A DNA stretch of 64,000 nucleotides from Halopseudomonas sabulinigri (GTDB lineage Bacteria; Pseudomonadota; Gammaproteobacteria; Pseudomonadales; Pseudomonadaceae). Numbering within the stretch: position 1 is the stretch's first letter; each line of letters begins with the position of its first letter. Below are positions 52,440-60,430 of this stretch, piece by piece. A program made the position numbers and the translations under genes. Location: positions 2,170,001-2,234,000 of the forward strand of contig NZ_LT629763.1 of the NCBI RefSeq assembly GCF_900105255.1. Reading direction: 5' to 3'. The notes under the pieces are model-generated. The model searched no databases. It was not told where the DNA came from and saw only the letters and a program-made list of their open reading frames with translations.

Positions 52440-53927
52440 ATGCCCAAGAACAACTCCAACAACGACTCCAAAAAACCAGTCCTGGGGGCCATCATCGTCG
52501 GCAGCGGGTTTGCCGGTATCGGCATGGCGATCCAGCTGGATCGCGCCGGTATCAGCGACTTCCTGATTGTCGAAAAAGCCGCCGAGGTAGGCGGCACCTG
52601 GCGCGACAACCACTATCCTGGCGCCGGGTGCGATGTACCTTCACACCTGTATTCTTATTCCTTTGAGCCCCGCACCAACTGGCCGCACAAGTACGCGCGC
52701 CAGCCCGAGATTCATGCCTATCTTCAGCACTGCGTCAGTAAATACCAGCTGCGCTCGCGGCTGCGCCTGAACTGCGAGCTGAGCAGCGCCGAGTTTGACG
52801 AGGCCGAGGGCCATTGGCGTGTTACCACGGCCACCGGCGATACCCTGCACTGCCGCGCGCTGATTACCGGCTGCGGCCAACTCAACCGCCCACTGATGCC
52901 CAAGCTGGACGGTATCGAGCAGTTCGCCGGGGCGGCCTTCCACTCCGCACGCTGGCAGCCGGATGTTGCTCTGAGCGGCAAGCGCGTAGCGGTGATCGGT
53001 ACCGGCGCCTCGGCTATTCAGTTTGTGCCGCAGATAGTCCCGCAGGTCGCCAGTCTGGACCTGTTTCAACGCAGCGCGCCCTATGTGCTACCCAAGGACG
53101 ATCGCGAGTACGACGCAAAGCACCGTGCACGCCTGCAGCGTTTCGCTTGGCTGCATCAATTGGACCGTGCCTGGCAGTACTGTACTCACGAGGTACGCGC
53201 GCTCGGGTTTGTCTACTTCCCGTCACTGGTAAAACACTCTGAAAAATCAGCGCTAAAGCACCTGCACAAACAGATCCGGGACCCGCAAAAGCGCGCCGCG
53301 TTGACGCCGGACTACCCCATGGGCTGCAAGCGCATCCTGATCAGCAACAACTATTACCCGGCACTGGCGCAGGACAAGGTCGCGCTGGTCACCGATCCTA
53401 TTGATTGCGTGGTGCCCGACGGCATCAAAACCCGCGATGGCCAGATACATCCCGCCGACGTGATCATCTACGGCACCGGTTTTGCTGCCACCGAGTTTCT
53501 TGCCCCACTGCGCATTACCGGCCTGCAAGGCCGCGACCTGAGCAGTGAATGGCAGCGCGGAGCGGAGGCCTACAAGGGCATTTCGGCCAGCGGCTTCCCC
53601 AACCTGTTCATGCTCTATGGCCCCAACACCAATCTGGGGCACAACTCCATCGTCTACATGCTGGAAAGCCAGTTCCGCTACGTAGTGCAGTGCCTGCAGA
53701 CGCTGCGGCGTCGCCGGCTGCGCTACCTTGATGTACGCTCCGACGTGCAGTTGAGCTACAACCAGCGCCTGCAGCACAACGCCAAGCGCACCGTCTGGGC
53801 GCAGGGTTGCAGCAGCTGGTACCTGACCGCCGAAGGCAAGCAAACCGTAAACTGGCCCGGCTTTACCTTTGCCTACCGCCACCAGACCCGCAAACCCAGG
53901 CTGAGCGACTATGACTGTGTACGTTGA
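52440..53927 (+). CDS. Type I Baeyer-Villiger monooxygenase (flavin-dependent)
   Basis: 495 aa, ATG 52440 after AAGGAG. An FAD Rossmann motif lies at the start (IIVGSGFAGIGMAIQL), VGGTWRDNHYPGAGCDVPSHLYSYSF follows, and the NADPH motif is VIGTGASAIQF. The type I BVMO fingerprint FxGxxxHxxxW is exact: Phe162-Ala-Gly-...-His168-...-Trp172. These enzymes insert one oxygen next to a ketone carbonyl, giving esters or lactones. The overlapping esterase gene would hydrolyse the ester. AlmA-type long-chain alkane oxidation is a possible alternative. Confidence 0.9.
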   Translation: MPKNNSNNDSKKPVLGAIIVGSGFAGIGMAIQLDRAGISDFLIVEKAAEVGGTWRDNHYPGAGCDVPSHLYSYSFEPRTNWPHKYARQPEIHAYLQHCVSKYQLRSRLRLNCELSSAEFDEAEGHWRVTTATGDTLHCRALITGCGQLNRPLMPKLDGIEQFAGAAFHSARWQPDVALSGKRVAVIGTGASAIQFVPQIVPQVASLDLFQRSAPYVLPKDDREYDAKHRARLQRFAWLHQLDRAWQYCTHEVRALGFVYFPSLVKHSEKSALKHLHKQIRDPQKRAALTPDYPMGCKRILISNNYYPALAQDKVALVTDPIDCVVPDGIKTRDGQIHPADVIIYGTGFAATEFLAPLRITGLQGRDLSSEWQRGAEAYKGISASGFPNLFMLYGPNTNLGHNSIVYMLESQFRYVVQCLQTLRRRRLRYLDVRSDVQLSYNQRLQHNAKRTVWAQGCSSWYLTAEGKQTVNWPGFTFAYRHQTRKPRLSDYDCVR

Positions 53928-54840
53928 TCACGAGTACGAAAGCAGCGCGCAACCCCGCCTGCGGCGCTGCCTGCGCACCGCACTGCGCTGGTTTTTCCGC
54001 GGTCTGGTGCGACCACCTGTGCCTATTGCGCTACAGCGCCTGGTACTCTCGGCACTGAGCTGCAGCATGCCGCTGGCACGCGGCGTCAGCCGCAGCCGCG
54101 AGGTCATTGCCGAGCGCCCCTGCGAGTGGCATCGCCCGGCCGCCGGCGGCGATGGTCGGGTGCTGCTGTATTTCCACGGCGGCGCCTTCCTGATCGGCTC
54201 ACCCGCCACCCACCGCAGCCTGTGCTCGGCACTCGCCAAGGTCGGACAATGGGACCTGTGCGCGATCGATTACCGCCTGGCACCAACCTACACCACGCCC
54301 GCCGCGCGCGACGACTGCGTCGCCGCGTACCAGGCCTTGCTGAGCCGCGGCTATGCTCCAGAGCAGGTCACCCTGGCGGGTGACTCGGCCGGCGGCAACC
54401 TGGTGCTGGTTACCGCACAGCGGCTTCAGGAGCTGGGTTTGCCGCTGCCGGGTTCATTGGTGTGCTTCTCGCCAGTCACCGATTTTACCGGGGAACAGCT
54501 GCATAACCCGCCGGCCGGCGACCCGCTGATTCATCCCGCCTGGATGGACCTGGCCCGCGATGCCTACTGCCGCCCCGGCCAGGACCGTACCGACCCCGAG
54601 GTGTCCCCGCTGTTCGGCCAACTGCAAGGGCTACCGCCGCTGTTGCTGCAGGTGGGTGAAGACGAGCTGTTGCTTAACGACAGCCTGCGCCTGGCCGAGG
54701 CCGCTCGCGCCAAGGGAGTGAAAGTCAGGCTGGAGCGCTACCAAGGGCTATGGCATGTATTTCAGGCGCACACCGGCTTGCTGACAGTCGCCGATGAAGC
54801 CCTGCAGCGAGTAGTGGATTTTGTCCGCACACCGCACTGA
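53911..54840 (+). CDS. Alpha/beta hydrolase of the hormone-sensitive-lipase family
   Basis: 309 aa; ATG 53911 lies inside the monooxygenase gene (17-nt overlap), so translation is coupled. The oxyanion motif HGG (LLYFHGGAFLIGS), nucleophile Ser159 in GDSAGGN, acid Asp in GEDELLLND and His in LWHVFQ complete the triad. HSL-family enzymes hydrolyse short to medium acyl esters. Next to a BVMO it probably cleaves the ester or lactone product. Confidence 0.9.
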   Translation: MTVYVDHEYESSAQPRLRRCLRTALRWFFRGLVRPPVPIALQRLVLSALSCSMPLARGVSRSREVIAERPCEWHRPAAGGDGRVLLYFHGGAFLIGSPATHRSLCSALAKVGQWDLCAIDYRLAPTYTTPAARDDCVAAYQALLSRGYAPEQVTLAGDSAGGNLVLVTAQRLQELGLPLPGSLVCFSPVTDFTGEQLHNPPAGDPLIHPAWMDLARDAYCRPGQDRTDPEVSPLFGQLQGLPPLLLQVGEDELLLNDSLRLAEAARAKGVKVRLERYQGLWHVFQAHTGLLTVADEALQRVVDFVRTPH

Positions 54841-54867
54841 GTAGCGACGGCAAACCAGCAAACGCAA

Positions 54868-54890
54868 ACAGGCGCCACCCGGGCGCCTGT
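54868..54890. terminator. Hairpin between esterase and phytase-like gene
   Basis: ACAGGCGCC, 5-nt loop, GGCGCCTGT between two convergent genes; no strong T-run. Confidence 0.5.
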
Positions 54891-54909
54891 AAGCAATGCT
54901 TTAACGGCT

Positions 54910-56364
54910 TCAGTCAACCGACAGGTCGACCTCCCGGATGAACAGGGTACCGGCGTCTATCGTGCCGGCATCCAGCATCTTTTGTTCCAGCGCGTTGCCC
55001 GTTGCCCAAGTGGCAAAATCATCGTCATTCAGCACCCCCAGGTGTTGGTCGTCGATACGCCAGAGCCCTTCCATCTTGTCATGCGGATAATCGGCGGAAA
55101 CCACCATGTCCAGTGCCAGCGTTTTCTCCACCGGGACGATGCCCACGGCGGCCAACGCTGGCCAGCCTCCATCGAGCACAACCTCTTCCAGCGTCTTGCC
55201 GTTGAGGGTCAAACCCAGATCCGGATCCTGCGCCATGCCTGCCAGCAGCTCGGCGGTTTCCAGGTTGGTGCCGGTTGACAGATCAATCCGGTAAACCTGT
55301 TTCTGTGCGTCCGGCGTTACTCCGGCGGCGCCATCCGGCCCACCATATAAAAAGCTACCATCACGCTCTAGCACCAGAAACTCGGTGTTGCTCAGGCCCA
55401 CCATCTCCGAGTTGGAGTTGGCCGGCTTTTCCTGCTGGTACAGGTACTGACCGATCTCTCCCGTCTCCAGATCCACGGTGACAATACGGGTGATCGTCAG
55501 CGCACGCACCGCTTTGGTCGGCAGATCCATGGTCGACTGCATCAGGCCCACCAAGGTGGTTTCATCCGGCGTAATCGCCAGACCTTCCATGCCCCGATTG
55601 GCACGGCGGTAGGCGAACTCCGCCGGCAGATTAATGCTAGTGCGCGCATCGGCGGCGAAGGGGTTGATCCGCTCAATCTCCTTGCCGTCGGCAGCAAAGT
55701 GCACCATGTGTGGACCGTATTCGTCGCTCACCCAGAAACTGCCATCGCGCAGCGCCACCAGACCTTCCCCATCTAGACCGTAATCATCCAGCTTGATCGG
55801 ATTGGTCACAACATCGTAGGGCTGTGTCGGGTCAACAAGTACCGGGCTGCCGTCAGGGTTATAGGGTGTTTCGCCCGTACCGCCCAGGGCCGACGTGTTC
55901 GGCAGGCCGGTTATCAAAGTACCGTCTGGCCGTTTAAATATGATGGTGCCAAGCTGCTCCACGCCGCCCTCTTCCGTCAGCCGGAAGTGACCGATACGAG
56001 GCGTGTAATCCGCGACCGGAAAGGTCTTGCCACTGCCATAGGCGCCACCGGCGAAATCAGCGTTAGGGCCGCGATCGGTCATGGCGTAGAACTCGCCGGG
56101 CTTGCTCGGGTGGGCTGTCATCGCCGAGCCATACCCGCCGTTGCGCACCTCAAAGGGGACCATCGTCTTGCCGTCGATCAGGTCGTCACGCAGTACGCTA
56201 AAGGGCAACGCCGCTCCCGTCGCCGGAAACGCCGCCAGACGCTCGGCTAGTTCCTCTTCCGGCGTCACTACCGCCTCGTTATCGTCGCTATCACTGTCAG
56301 AGTTGCAGGCAGTGAGCAGTACGCTGCTGAACAGCAACGCAGAAAGCAGTTTCCAGTGGGTCAT
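54910..56364 (-). CDS. Esterase-like phytase-family lipoprotein
   Basis: 484 aa. A signal peptide with lipobox LLTAC puts lipidated Cys20 before an acidic linker (NSDSDSDDNEA). The body is a beta-propeller-like esterase-like-phytase domain (PF13449): MTDRGPNADF, YGLDGEGLVALRDGSFWVSDEYGPHMVHF, NRGMEGLAITPDETTLVGL, MVGLSNTEFLVLERDGS, DKMEGLWRIDD. This large family includes predicted phosphoesterases, but activity is rarely tested. ATG 56364 follows ACAAGGATG. It is presumably anchored in the outer membrane. Confidence 0.85.
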   Translation of the reverse strand: MTHWKLLSALLFSSVLLTACNSDSDSDDNEAVVTPEEELAERLAAFPATGAALPFSVLRDDLIDGKTMVPFEVRNGGYGSAMTAHPSKPGEFYAMTDRGPNADFAGGAYGSGKTFPVADYTPRIGHFRLTEEGGVEQLGTIIFKRPDGTLITGLPNTSALGGTGETPYNPDGSPVLVDPTQPYDVVTNPIKLDDYGLDGEGLVALRDGSFWVSDEYGPHMVHFAADGKEIERINPFAADARTSINLPAEFAYRRANRGMEGLAITPDETTLVGLMQSTMDLPTKAVRALTITRIVTVDLETGEIGQYLYQQEKPANSNSEMVGLSNTEFLVLERDGSFLYGGPDGAAGVTPDAQKQVYRIDLSTGTNLETAELLAGMAQDPDLGLTLNGKTLEEVVLDGGWPALAAVGIVPVEKTLALDMVVSADYPHDKMEGLWRIDDQHLGVLNDDDFATWATGNALEQKMLDAGTIDAGTLFIREVDLSVD

Positions 56365-56558
56365 CAGGTCATCCTTGTCATCACAGGTTTAGCGCGCCCG
56401 GCAGCCGCCAGACACAGAAAACGCGAGATTAAGGAAGCAAGGTGACAGCACTGCGAAGAAATGATGAAGCTTTGTATGTGTTTGCTTCAGGAAACTCTAG
56501 CCGAAGGTGGGACATTGCCAACGCCCTTGGCGGTGGACCTGCGTGCCAGGCCACCTGA

Positions 56559-57236
56559 TTACCAGCTATCAAAGGGGATGCTGTGAGTATCGAGGTAGTG
56601 CTGCGCATGCTCGCTGGGCGGGCGATAATACGCGCCGCCTGATTTGCCGCCATAGGGGCCTTTGGGCTCCACGGCGCCTTCGAAACGGCCAATCTCTATT
56701 GATTCAAGGCAGCCCCCATTTAACCAGGCTTTTGCAACCCCACCCGGTGCCAGACCGATTGAAATAATTTTTCGATATTGGGTGACATGTGCGTCTCTCC
56801 AAGCACAATAAACCTCCCGTGGCTCCAACATCTCCTGACGGACTCGCTCAGGAATATCAATTCTCACGTTATAGGTTTGCGGCTCAGCTAATGACTGCCA
56901 GCGTACGAAAATATACTGAGGCAAATCGATGCCTGTCATAGGCCGGGTGGCTCCTGCTCCGGGTCGAGTTGGCCAGCCAACGGGATTGCCCTTGCCACCC
57001 GGCGGGTTTTGTATAGATGACGTACCTCCATGCACACGTTCATAAGCAAAGCCGCGTTGATCTACTACATCAACACTTTCTACCCAGACCTCCATATAGT
57101 TTGGAGCCAAGAGACCAACCTCCCAGGTTCGGTAGGGCAGCTTAGAAGTAACCGGGCCTTGTGACTTGATTGCACCAGCGCACGCGGTCAGCGCCAACGT
57201 CACCAACAGCAAAATTACAGAGCGAACGGCCTTCAG
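56559..57236 (-). CDS. DUF2931 lipoprotein, second copy (putative T6SS immunity)
   Basis: 225 aa if translation starts at CTG 57236; a TTG at 57212 would give 217 aa but remove the charged n-region of the signal peptide. The CTG start has AGGGGG about 7 nt upstream and yields (M)KAVRSVILLVTLALTAC, a good lipoprotein signal with Cys18. The rest is a DUF2931 domain (PNYMEVWVESVDVVDQRGFAYERVHGGTSSIQNPP, MTGIDLPQYIFVRWQSLAEPQTYN, ending DTHSIPFDSW). It is clearly homologous to the gene just upstream, from which it is 11 nt away. Role as immunity protein is inferred from position. Confidence 0.75.
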   Translation of the reverse strand: MKAVRSVILLLVTLALTACAGAIKSQGPVTSKLPYRTWEVGLLAPNYMEVWVESVDVVDQRGFAYERVHGGTSSIQNPPGGKGNPVGWPTRPGAGATRPMTGIDLPQYIFVRWQSLAEPQTYNVRIDIPERVRQEMLEPREVYCAWRDAHVTQYRKIISIGLAPGGVAKAWLNGGCLESIEIGRFEGAVEPKGPYGGKSGGAYYRPPSEHAQHYLDTHSIPFDSW

Positions 57237-57247
57237 GACCTCGCCCC

Positions 57248-57919
57248 CTACCAGCTATCAAAGGGGATATCGTGGGTTTCAAGGTATTTCTGAGCAGCGG
57301 GATCCAGAGGCAGTGCATAACGGCCACCCGTTCGGCCGCCACTCGGACCATCAGGATTGACTGTGCCCTCAAAGCGCCCGATTTCGATTGGCTCAAGACA
57401 GGCACCAGTCAACCAAGCCTTTACAACCCCGCCCGGTGCCAAGCCAAGCGTGACCGCGTACCGATAAGCTGTTATATGCTGCCCGTCGAAGCGGCAGAAA
57501 GCCGCGTGACCGGTTATCATCTCTTCGCGAGCCCATGCAGGAATATCAATACGCGCATCGTAGGTTTGCGGTTCCGCCAGTGATTGCCACCGGACATATA
57601 TCGCCTTCGGCAAATCAATTCCCGTCATCGGACGAGTCGCACCGACACCAGGACGGGCAGGCCAGCCAATAGGATCGCCTGTATTATTCGGTGGGTTCTG
57701 TATCGACGACGTTCCCCCATGCGCTCGCTTGAAGCTAAAACCACGCATATCAACAACATCCACCGACTCGACCCAAACCTCCATATAATTGGGTGCTATA
57801 AGGCCTATCTCCCATGCGCGATAGGGTAGATCCATTGCTGAGGAACGTGGCCCGCCTCCAGCCCCACTGCAAGCTACAAGTGCTAGCGCAAGGGTGAACG
57901 CCAAAAAGACCCTAAACAT
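57248..57919 (-). CDS. DUF2931 lipoprotein, first copy (putative T6SS immunity)
   Basis: 223 aa. A signal peptide with lipobox LALVAC gives Cys17 followed by Ser, a sorting pattern for the outer membrane. The mature part is a DUF2931 domain with long identical stretches to the next gene: PNYMEVWVESVDVVD, HGGTSSIQNPP, RPMTGIDLP, RWQSLAEPQTY, LGLAPGGV, EIGRFEG, IPFDSW. It starts 20 nt after the stop of the PAAR-DUF2235 gene, with only a weak ribosome site. Tle-type phospholipase immunity proteins are often periplasmic lipoproteins, which fits. Confidence 0.8.
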   Translation of the reverse strand: MFRVFLAFTLALALVACSGAGGGPRSSAMDLPYRAWEIGLIAPNYMEVWVESVDVVDMRGFSFKRAHGGTSSIQNPPNNTGDPIGWPARPGVGATRPMTGIDLPKAIYVRWQSLAEPQTYDARIDIPAWAREEMITGHAAFCRFDGQHITAYRYAVTLGLAPGGVVKAWLTGACLEPIEIGRFEGTVNPDGPSGGRTGGRYALPLDPAAQKYLETHDIPFDSW

Positions 57920-57939
57920 ATGGTTCTACCGCACCACTT

Positions 57940-59826
57940 TTAGCCTTCATATGATTCTCTCGTATTTTTGTCCCGCGGCTTGTTTGGAAAAAAGAGTTCC
58001 CACCGCGGATTCCAGTTAGCTGAAGCATGTATGTAGTGACCATGTAAAAACTGCTTTTCGTTATCGGACAAACCGACACTTTCCGATGAGCTAGCGGCTA
58101 ACATCACTTTATCTGCAATGGGCTTAAGCGCGTCAGGCACCACGAACGCAGGCGTTTCGGGCAATCGTTTAAAAGGCGTGTTATGCGCAGTAGCCTTTGC
58201 ATACATCACGTGCAAAGCCACCTTGGAAAGGTCACCTCGCACAAATCTGTCCATCCGAAGCAGGAGCAATACGTCATCGCCGCCCTGCGGCCCGGCGTTG
58301 GAACGAGCTAGCGGGCGAAGCCTAACGTCTTGTTTTATCAGCCGACCGCTTCCTGGCAACCCTTTAGCACGGAACGCCGCCTCCTCTGCTTCACGCAATC
58401 GCCACGCGCGCGAGCTTTCAACTTGCACTCCCTGCATACCAGTCGAAGCGTAGTAGTCGCCTCGCACCAGCCTAGGCTTACCTAGTATTACCCGCTCGCG
58501 CACTACCGCCGGATAACCACCACCCAGGTTGGAATGCACGCCAGGTAATATGAGCTCTTCATGATATCGGTACTCTCCGGGATTCACCTTGTTCAAACTG
58601 AAGTTGTGTCTGTGTTCATCGGCAGCGGTCAGATGCACTACCTTCTTGGCACAATCAGGTGCCAACTTGAGATTGACGCCAGGATTTCTATCGTCTCCCA
58701 CGCTTAGATCGCCTCGAACTGGGTCGCCGATGGCAGCCACCGTATCGAACAGACCAATAAAGTTGATGCTGGCCGCGCTAGGCCATGCAAATTCCTGCGT
58801 TAAGAATGGCAGACTATTGTTAAAATGTTCTGCCATCACGCCACCATCGACCTTGCACACCTCATTGGCAAAATGTCTTGCTGCTGCAGCGCCACGACTA
58901 AACCCAAAAATATCGAATTCGATTTTCTCAATAACAAGCTGCGGGTTGTTATCCGCGATCGCTCGCAATTTCGTTATTAAAATCTCTGGGCTTTGCCTCA
59001 CCCGCTCCACTACTCCGGTTTCACCCTGCCCAAAGGCATAACCCACCAGATCATCTTCTCCACCGCTGCGAGAGCCGATACCGTCAATGTAGATACGTAT
59101 CGATGCTTCAGTCGCCGACTCGCTGATCCGCATATCCGACTGATCCAAATACAGGTCATATAACAGCGCAACATTGCTCATCTCGTTGCCGTAACTGTTA
59201 TCGGGGGTGGTGTCGTAACGCCCCTCTGGCGAAAACTCGCCATAACCAGTTTCTTCGCAGAAAGCGCGAATGCGCTCCAACTCTTCGGGGTCGAACAGTG
59301 CCAGATCCTGCCGCCGACACTCGGCAGTGAAGGCCGCGTTGTTCATATTGTTCAGCGTGCCATCGAAAAACATACCTACCCGCAAAGTAATGCGCTGTTG
59401 CAGTGGCAGTTCTTGCTCGTCTTCTTCCTCTTCTTCTTCGATGGAAAACGGCAGAGTCTCACTAGCTGTGCCCTGGCGCAGCTGGCTAGTGGGGGCAGCG
59501 CTACCAGGTACGAATAGACCGCTGGCACCGCCGCCGCTCGCCGAAACCACGGCTCCACCAATTATCACCGTGCCTGAGCCGCCTATCACCACATCACCGT
59601 GGCTGCCGGTAGTTCCGAGCACCGCAGCCGGGCGGCCATTGATCAGAACGTTGGGGATTACCTGCCCGGCGAGCGCACTGCCACAGGCTGTGCTATCGCC
59701 CAGACGCGCAGCCGGCAAGCCGTCGAACAGCACATCAGCTGAGCCGGTAACGATGGCATTACTACCGTGGCCTTTCTTCGGGCATTGAGTTGGGTCGCCC
59801 TGGCGGGCTGCGGGTTTGCCTGACAT
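57940..59826 (-). CDS. PAAR domain fused to DUF2235 (Tle1-like) phospholipase: T6SS effector
   Basis: 628 aa, ATG 59826 with AGGAG upstream. Residues 1 to about 92 are a PAAR domain (PAARQGDPTQCPKKGHGSNAI, LFDGLPAARLGDSTACG, GRPAAVLGTTGSHGDVVIGG), the tip that sharpens the VgrG spike. A Gly-rich and very acidic linker (EEEEEEDEQE) leads to a DUF2235 hydrolase: RVGMFFDGTLNN, nucleophile Ser310 in GFSRGA, Asp361 in GLFDTV and His431 in PGVHSNLGGGY, a complete triad as in Tle1 effectors. Predicted to be delivered by a type VI system and to attack phospholipids in rival cells. No hcp, vgrG or chaperone gene is nearby, so delivery machinery must lie elsewhere. Confidence 0.9.
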   Translation of the reverse strand: MSGKPAARQGDPTQCPKKGHGSNAIVTGSADVLFDGLPAARLGDSTACGSALAGQVIPNVLINGRPAAVLGTTGSHGDVVIGGSGTVIIGGAVVSASGGGASGLFVPGSAAPTSQLRQGTASETLPFSIEEEEEEDEQELPLQQRITLRVGMFFDGTLNNMNNAAFTAECRRQDLALFDPEELERIRAFCEETGYGEFSPEGRYDTTPDNSYGNEMSNVALLYDLYLDQSDMRISESATEASIRIYIDGIGSRSGGEDDLVGYAFGQGETGVVERVRQSPEILITKLRAIADNNPQLVIEKIEFDIFGFSRGAAAARHFANEVCKVDGGVMAEHFNNSLPFLTQEFAWPSAASINFIGLFDTVAAIGDPVRGDLSVGDDRNPGVNLKLAPDCAKKVVHLTAADEHRHNFSLNKVNPGEYRYHEELILPGVHSNLGGGYPAVVRERVILGKPRLVRGDYYASTGMQGVQVESSRAWRLREAEEAAFRAKGLPGSGRLIKQDVRLRPLARSNAGPQGGDDVLLLLRMDRFVRGDLSKVALHVMYAKATAHNTPFKRLPETPAFVVPDALKPIADKVMLAASSSESVGLSDNEKQFLHGHYIHASANWNPRWELFFPNKPRDKNTRESYEG

Positions 59827-59982
59827 GCCAAGCTCCTGTGGCGGCGATCACTCCTGTGAAGTCAGCAGCCTAGGAAAGGCGAAGCGTTGCGGCAACGAGT
59901 TTGCCGGTGAGATGTGAACTGGTGCGTGCACGACGGGCAACCTGGCTCAACAGTCAGGTTCAAACAGGCCACCAGAAACACA

Positions 59983-60008
59983 AAAGGCCCATCCGAAGAT
60001 GAGCCTTT
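59983..60008 (-). terminator. Terminator of tRNA-Thr
   Basis: AAAGGCCCATC, loop CGAA, GATGAGCCTTT (one mismatch), just 3' of the tRNA on the minus strand and followed there by TTGTG. Confidence 0.65.
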
Positions 60009-60020
60009 GCGTTAATTCTA

Positions 60021-60096
<76 letters not shown>

Positions 60097-60430
60097 GCGG
60101 GGTGCATTATATATGGCTAGATTTTTGTGTAAAGCCATAGGGCCGAAGAGTTTGCATTTATGTGGCATTTTCCTGCTGCAAAGGACCGCTTGCCACTTGT
60201 GCATGACTTTTCGTTTAACACTTGACGTAGCGCCCGCAAGCTGTTGTTTTGCCGCACTTATCAACCTTGATCAAATCTCATACAGCGGCCGCAATGGCAC
60301 GTCGTTTCTCGCTTGTAGCGGGTTACCACCGTGTCATCAACACAGTTATGCACAGCAGCCGTGGATAACCACAAGGGCGCACAATCTGTGGATAACTCTG
60401 TGCACTACCCGTTCACAGTCTGGTGATGAC
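60097..60430. other. 334-bp gene-free stretch with DnaA-box cluster
   Basis: No coding gene was found. The left end carries the tRNA promoter. At 60346-60395 there are three DnaA-box-like 9-mers: TTATGCACA (60346-60354, one mismatch), CGTGGATAA (60360-60368, reverse strand, one mismatch) and TGTGGATAA (60387-60395, exact reverse complement of TTATCCACA). CACAG sequences lie on both sides. Confidence 0.5.
60106..60133 (-). promoter_or_regulatory. Promoter of tRNA-Thr
   Basis: On the minus strand TTTACA (60128-60133), 16-bp spacer, exact TATAAT (60106-60111), ending 9 bp before the mature tRNA 5' end. Confidence 0.65.

Noticed and set aside
60097..60430. Chromosomal origin of replication
   Set aside because: Three DnaA boxes but no dnaA, rpmH or gidA nearby and no clear AT-rich unwinding region; reported only as a DnaA-box cluster.
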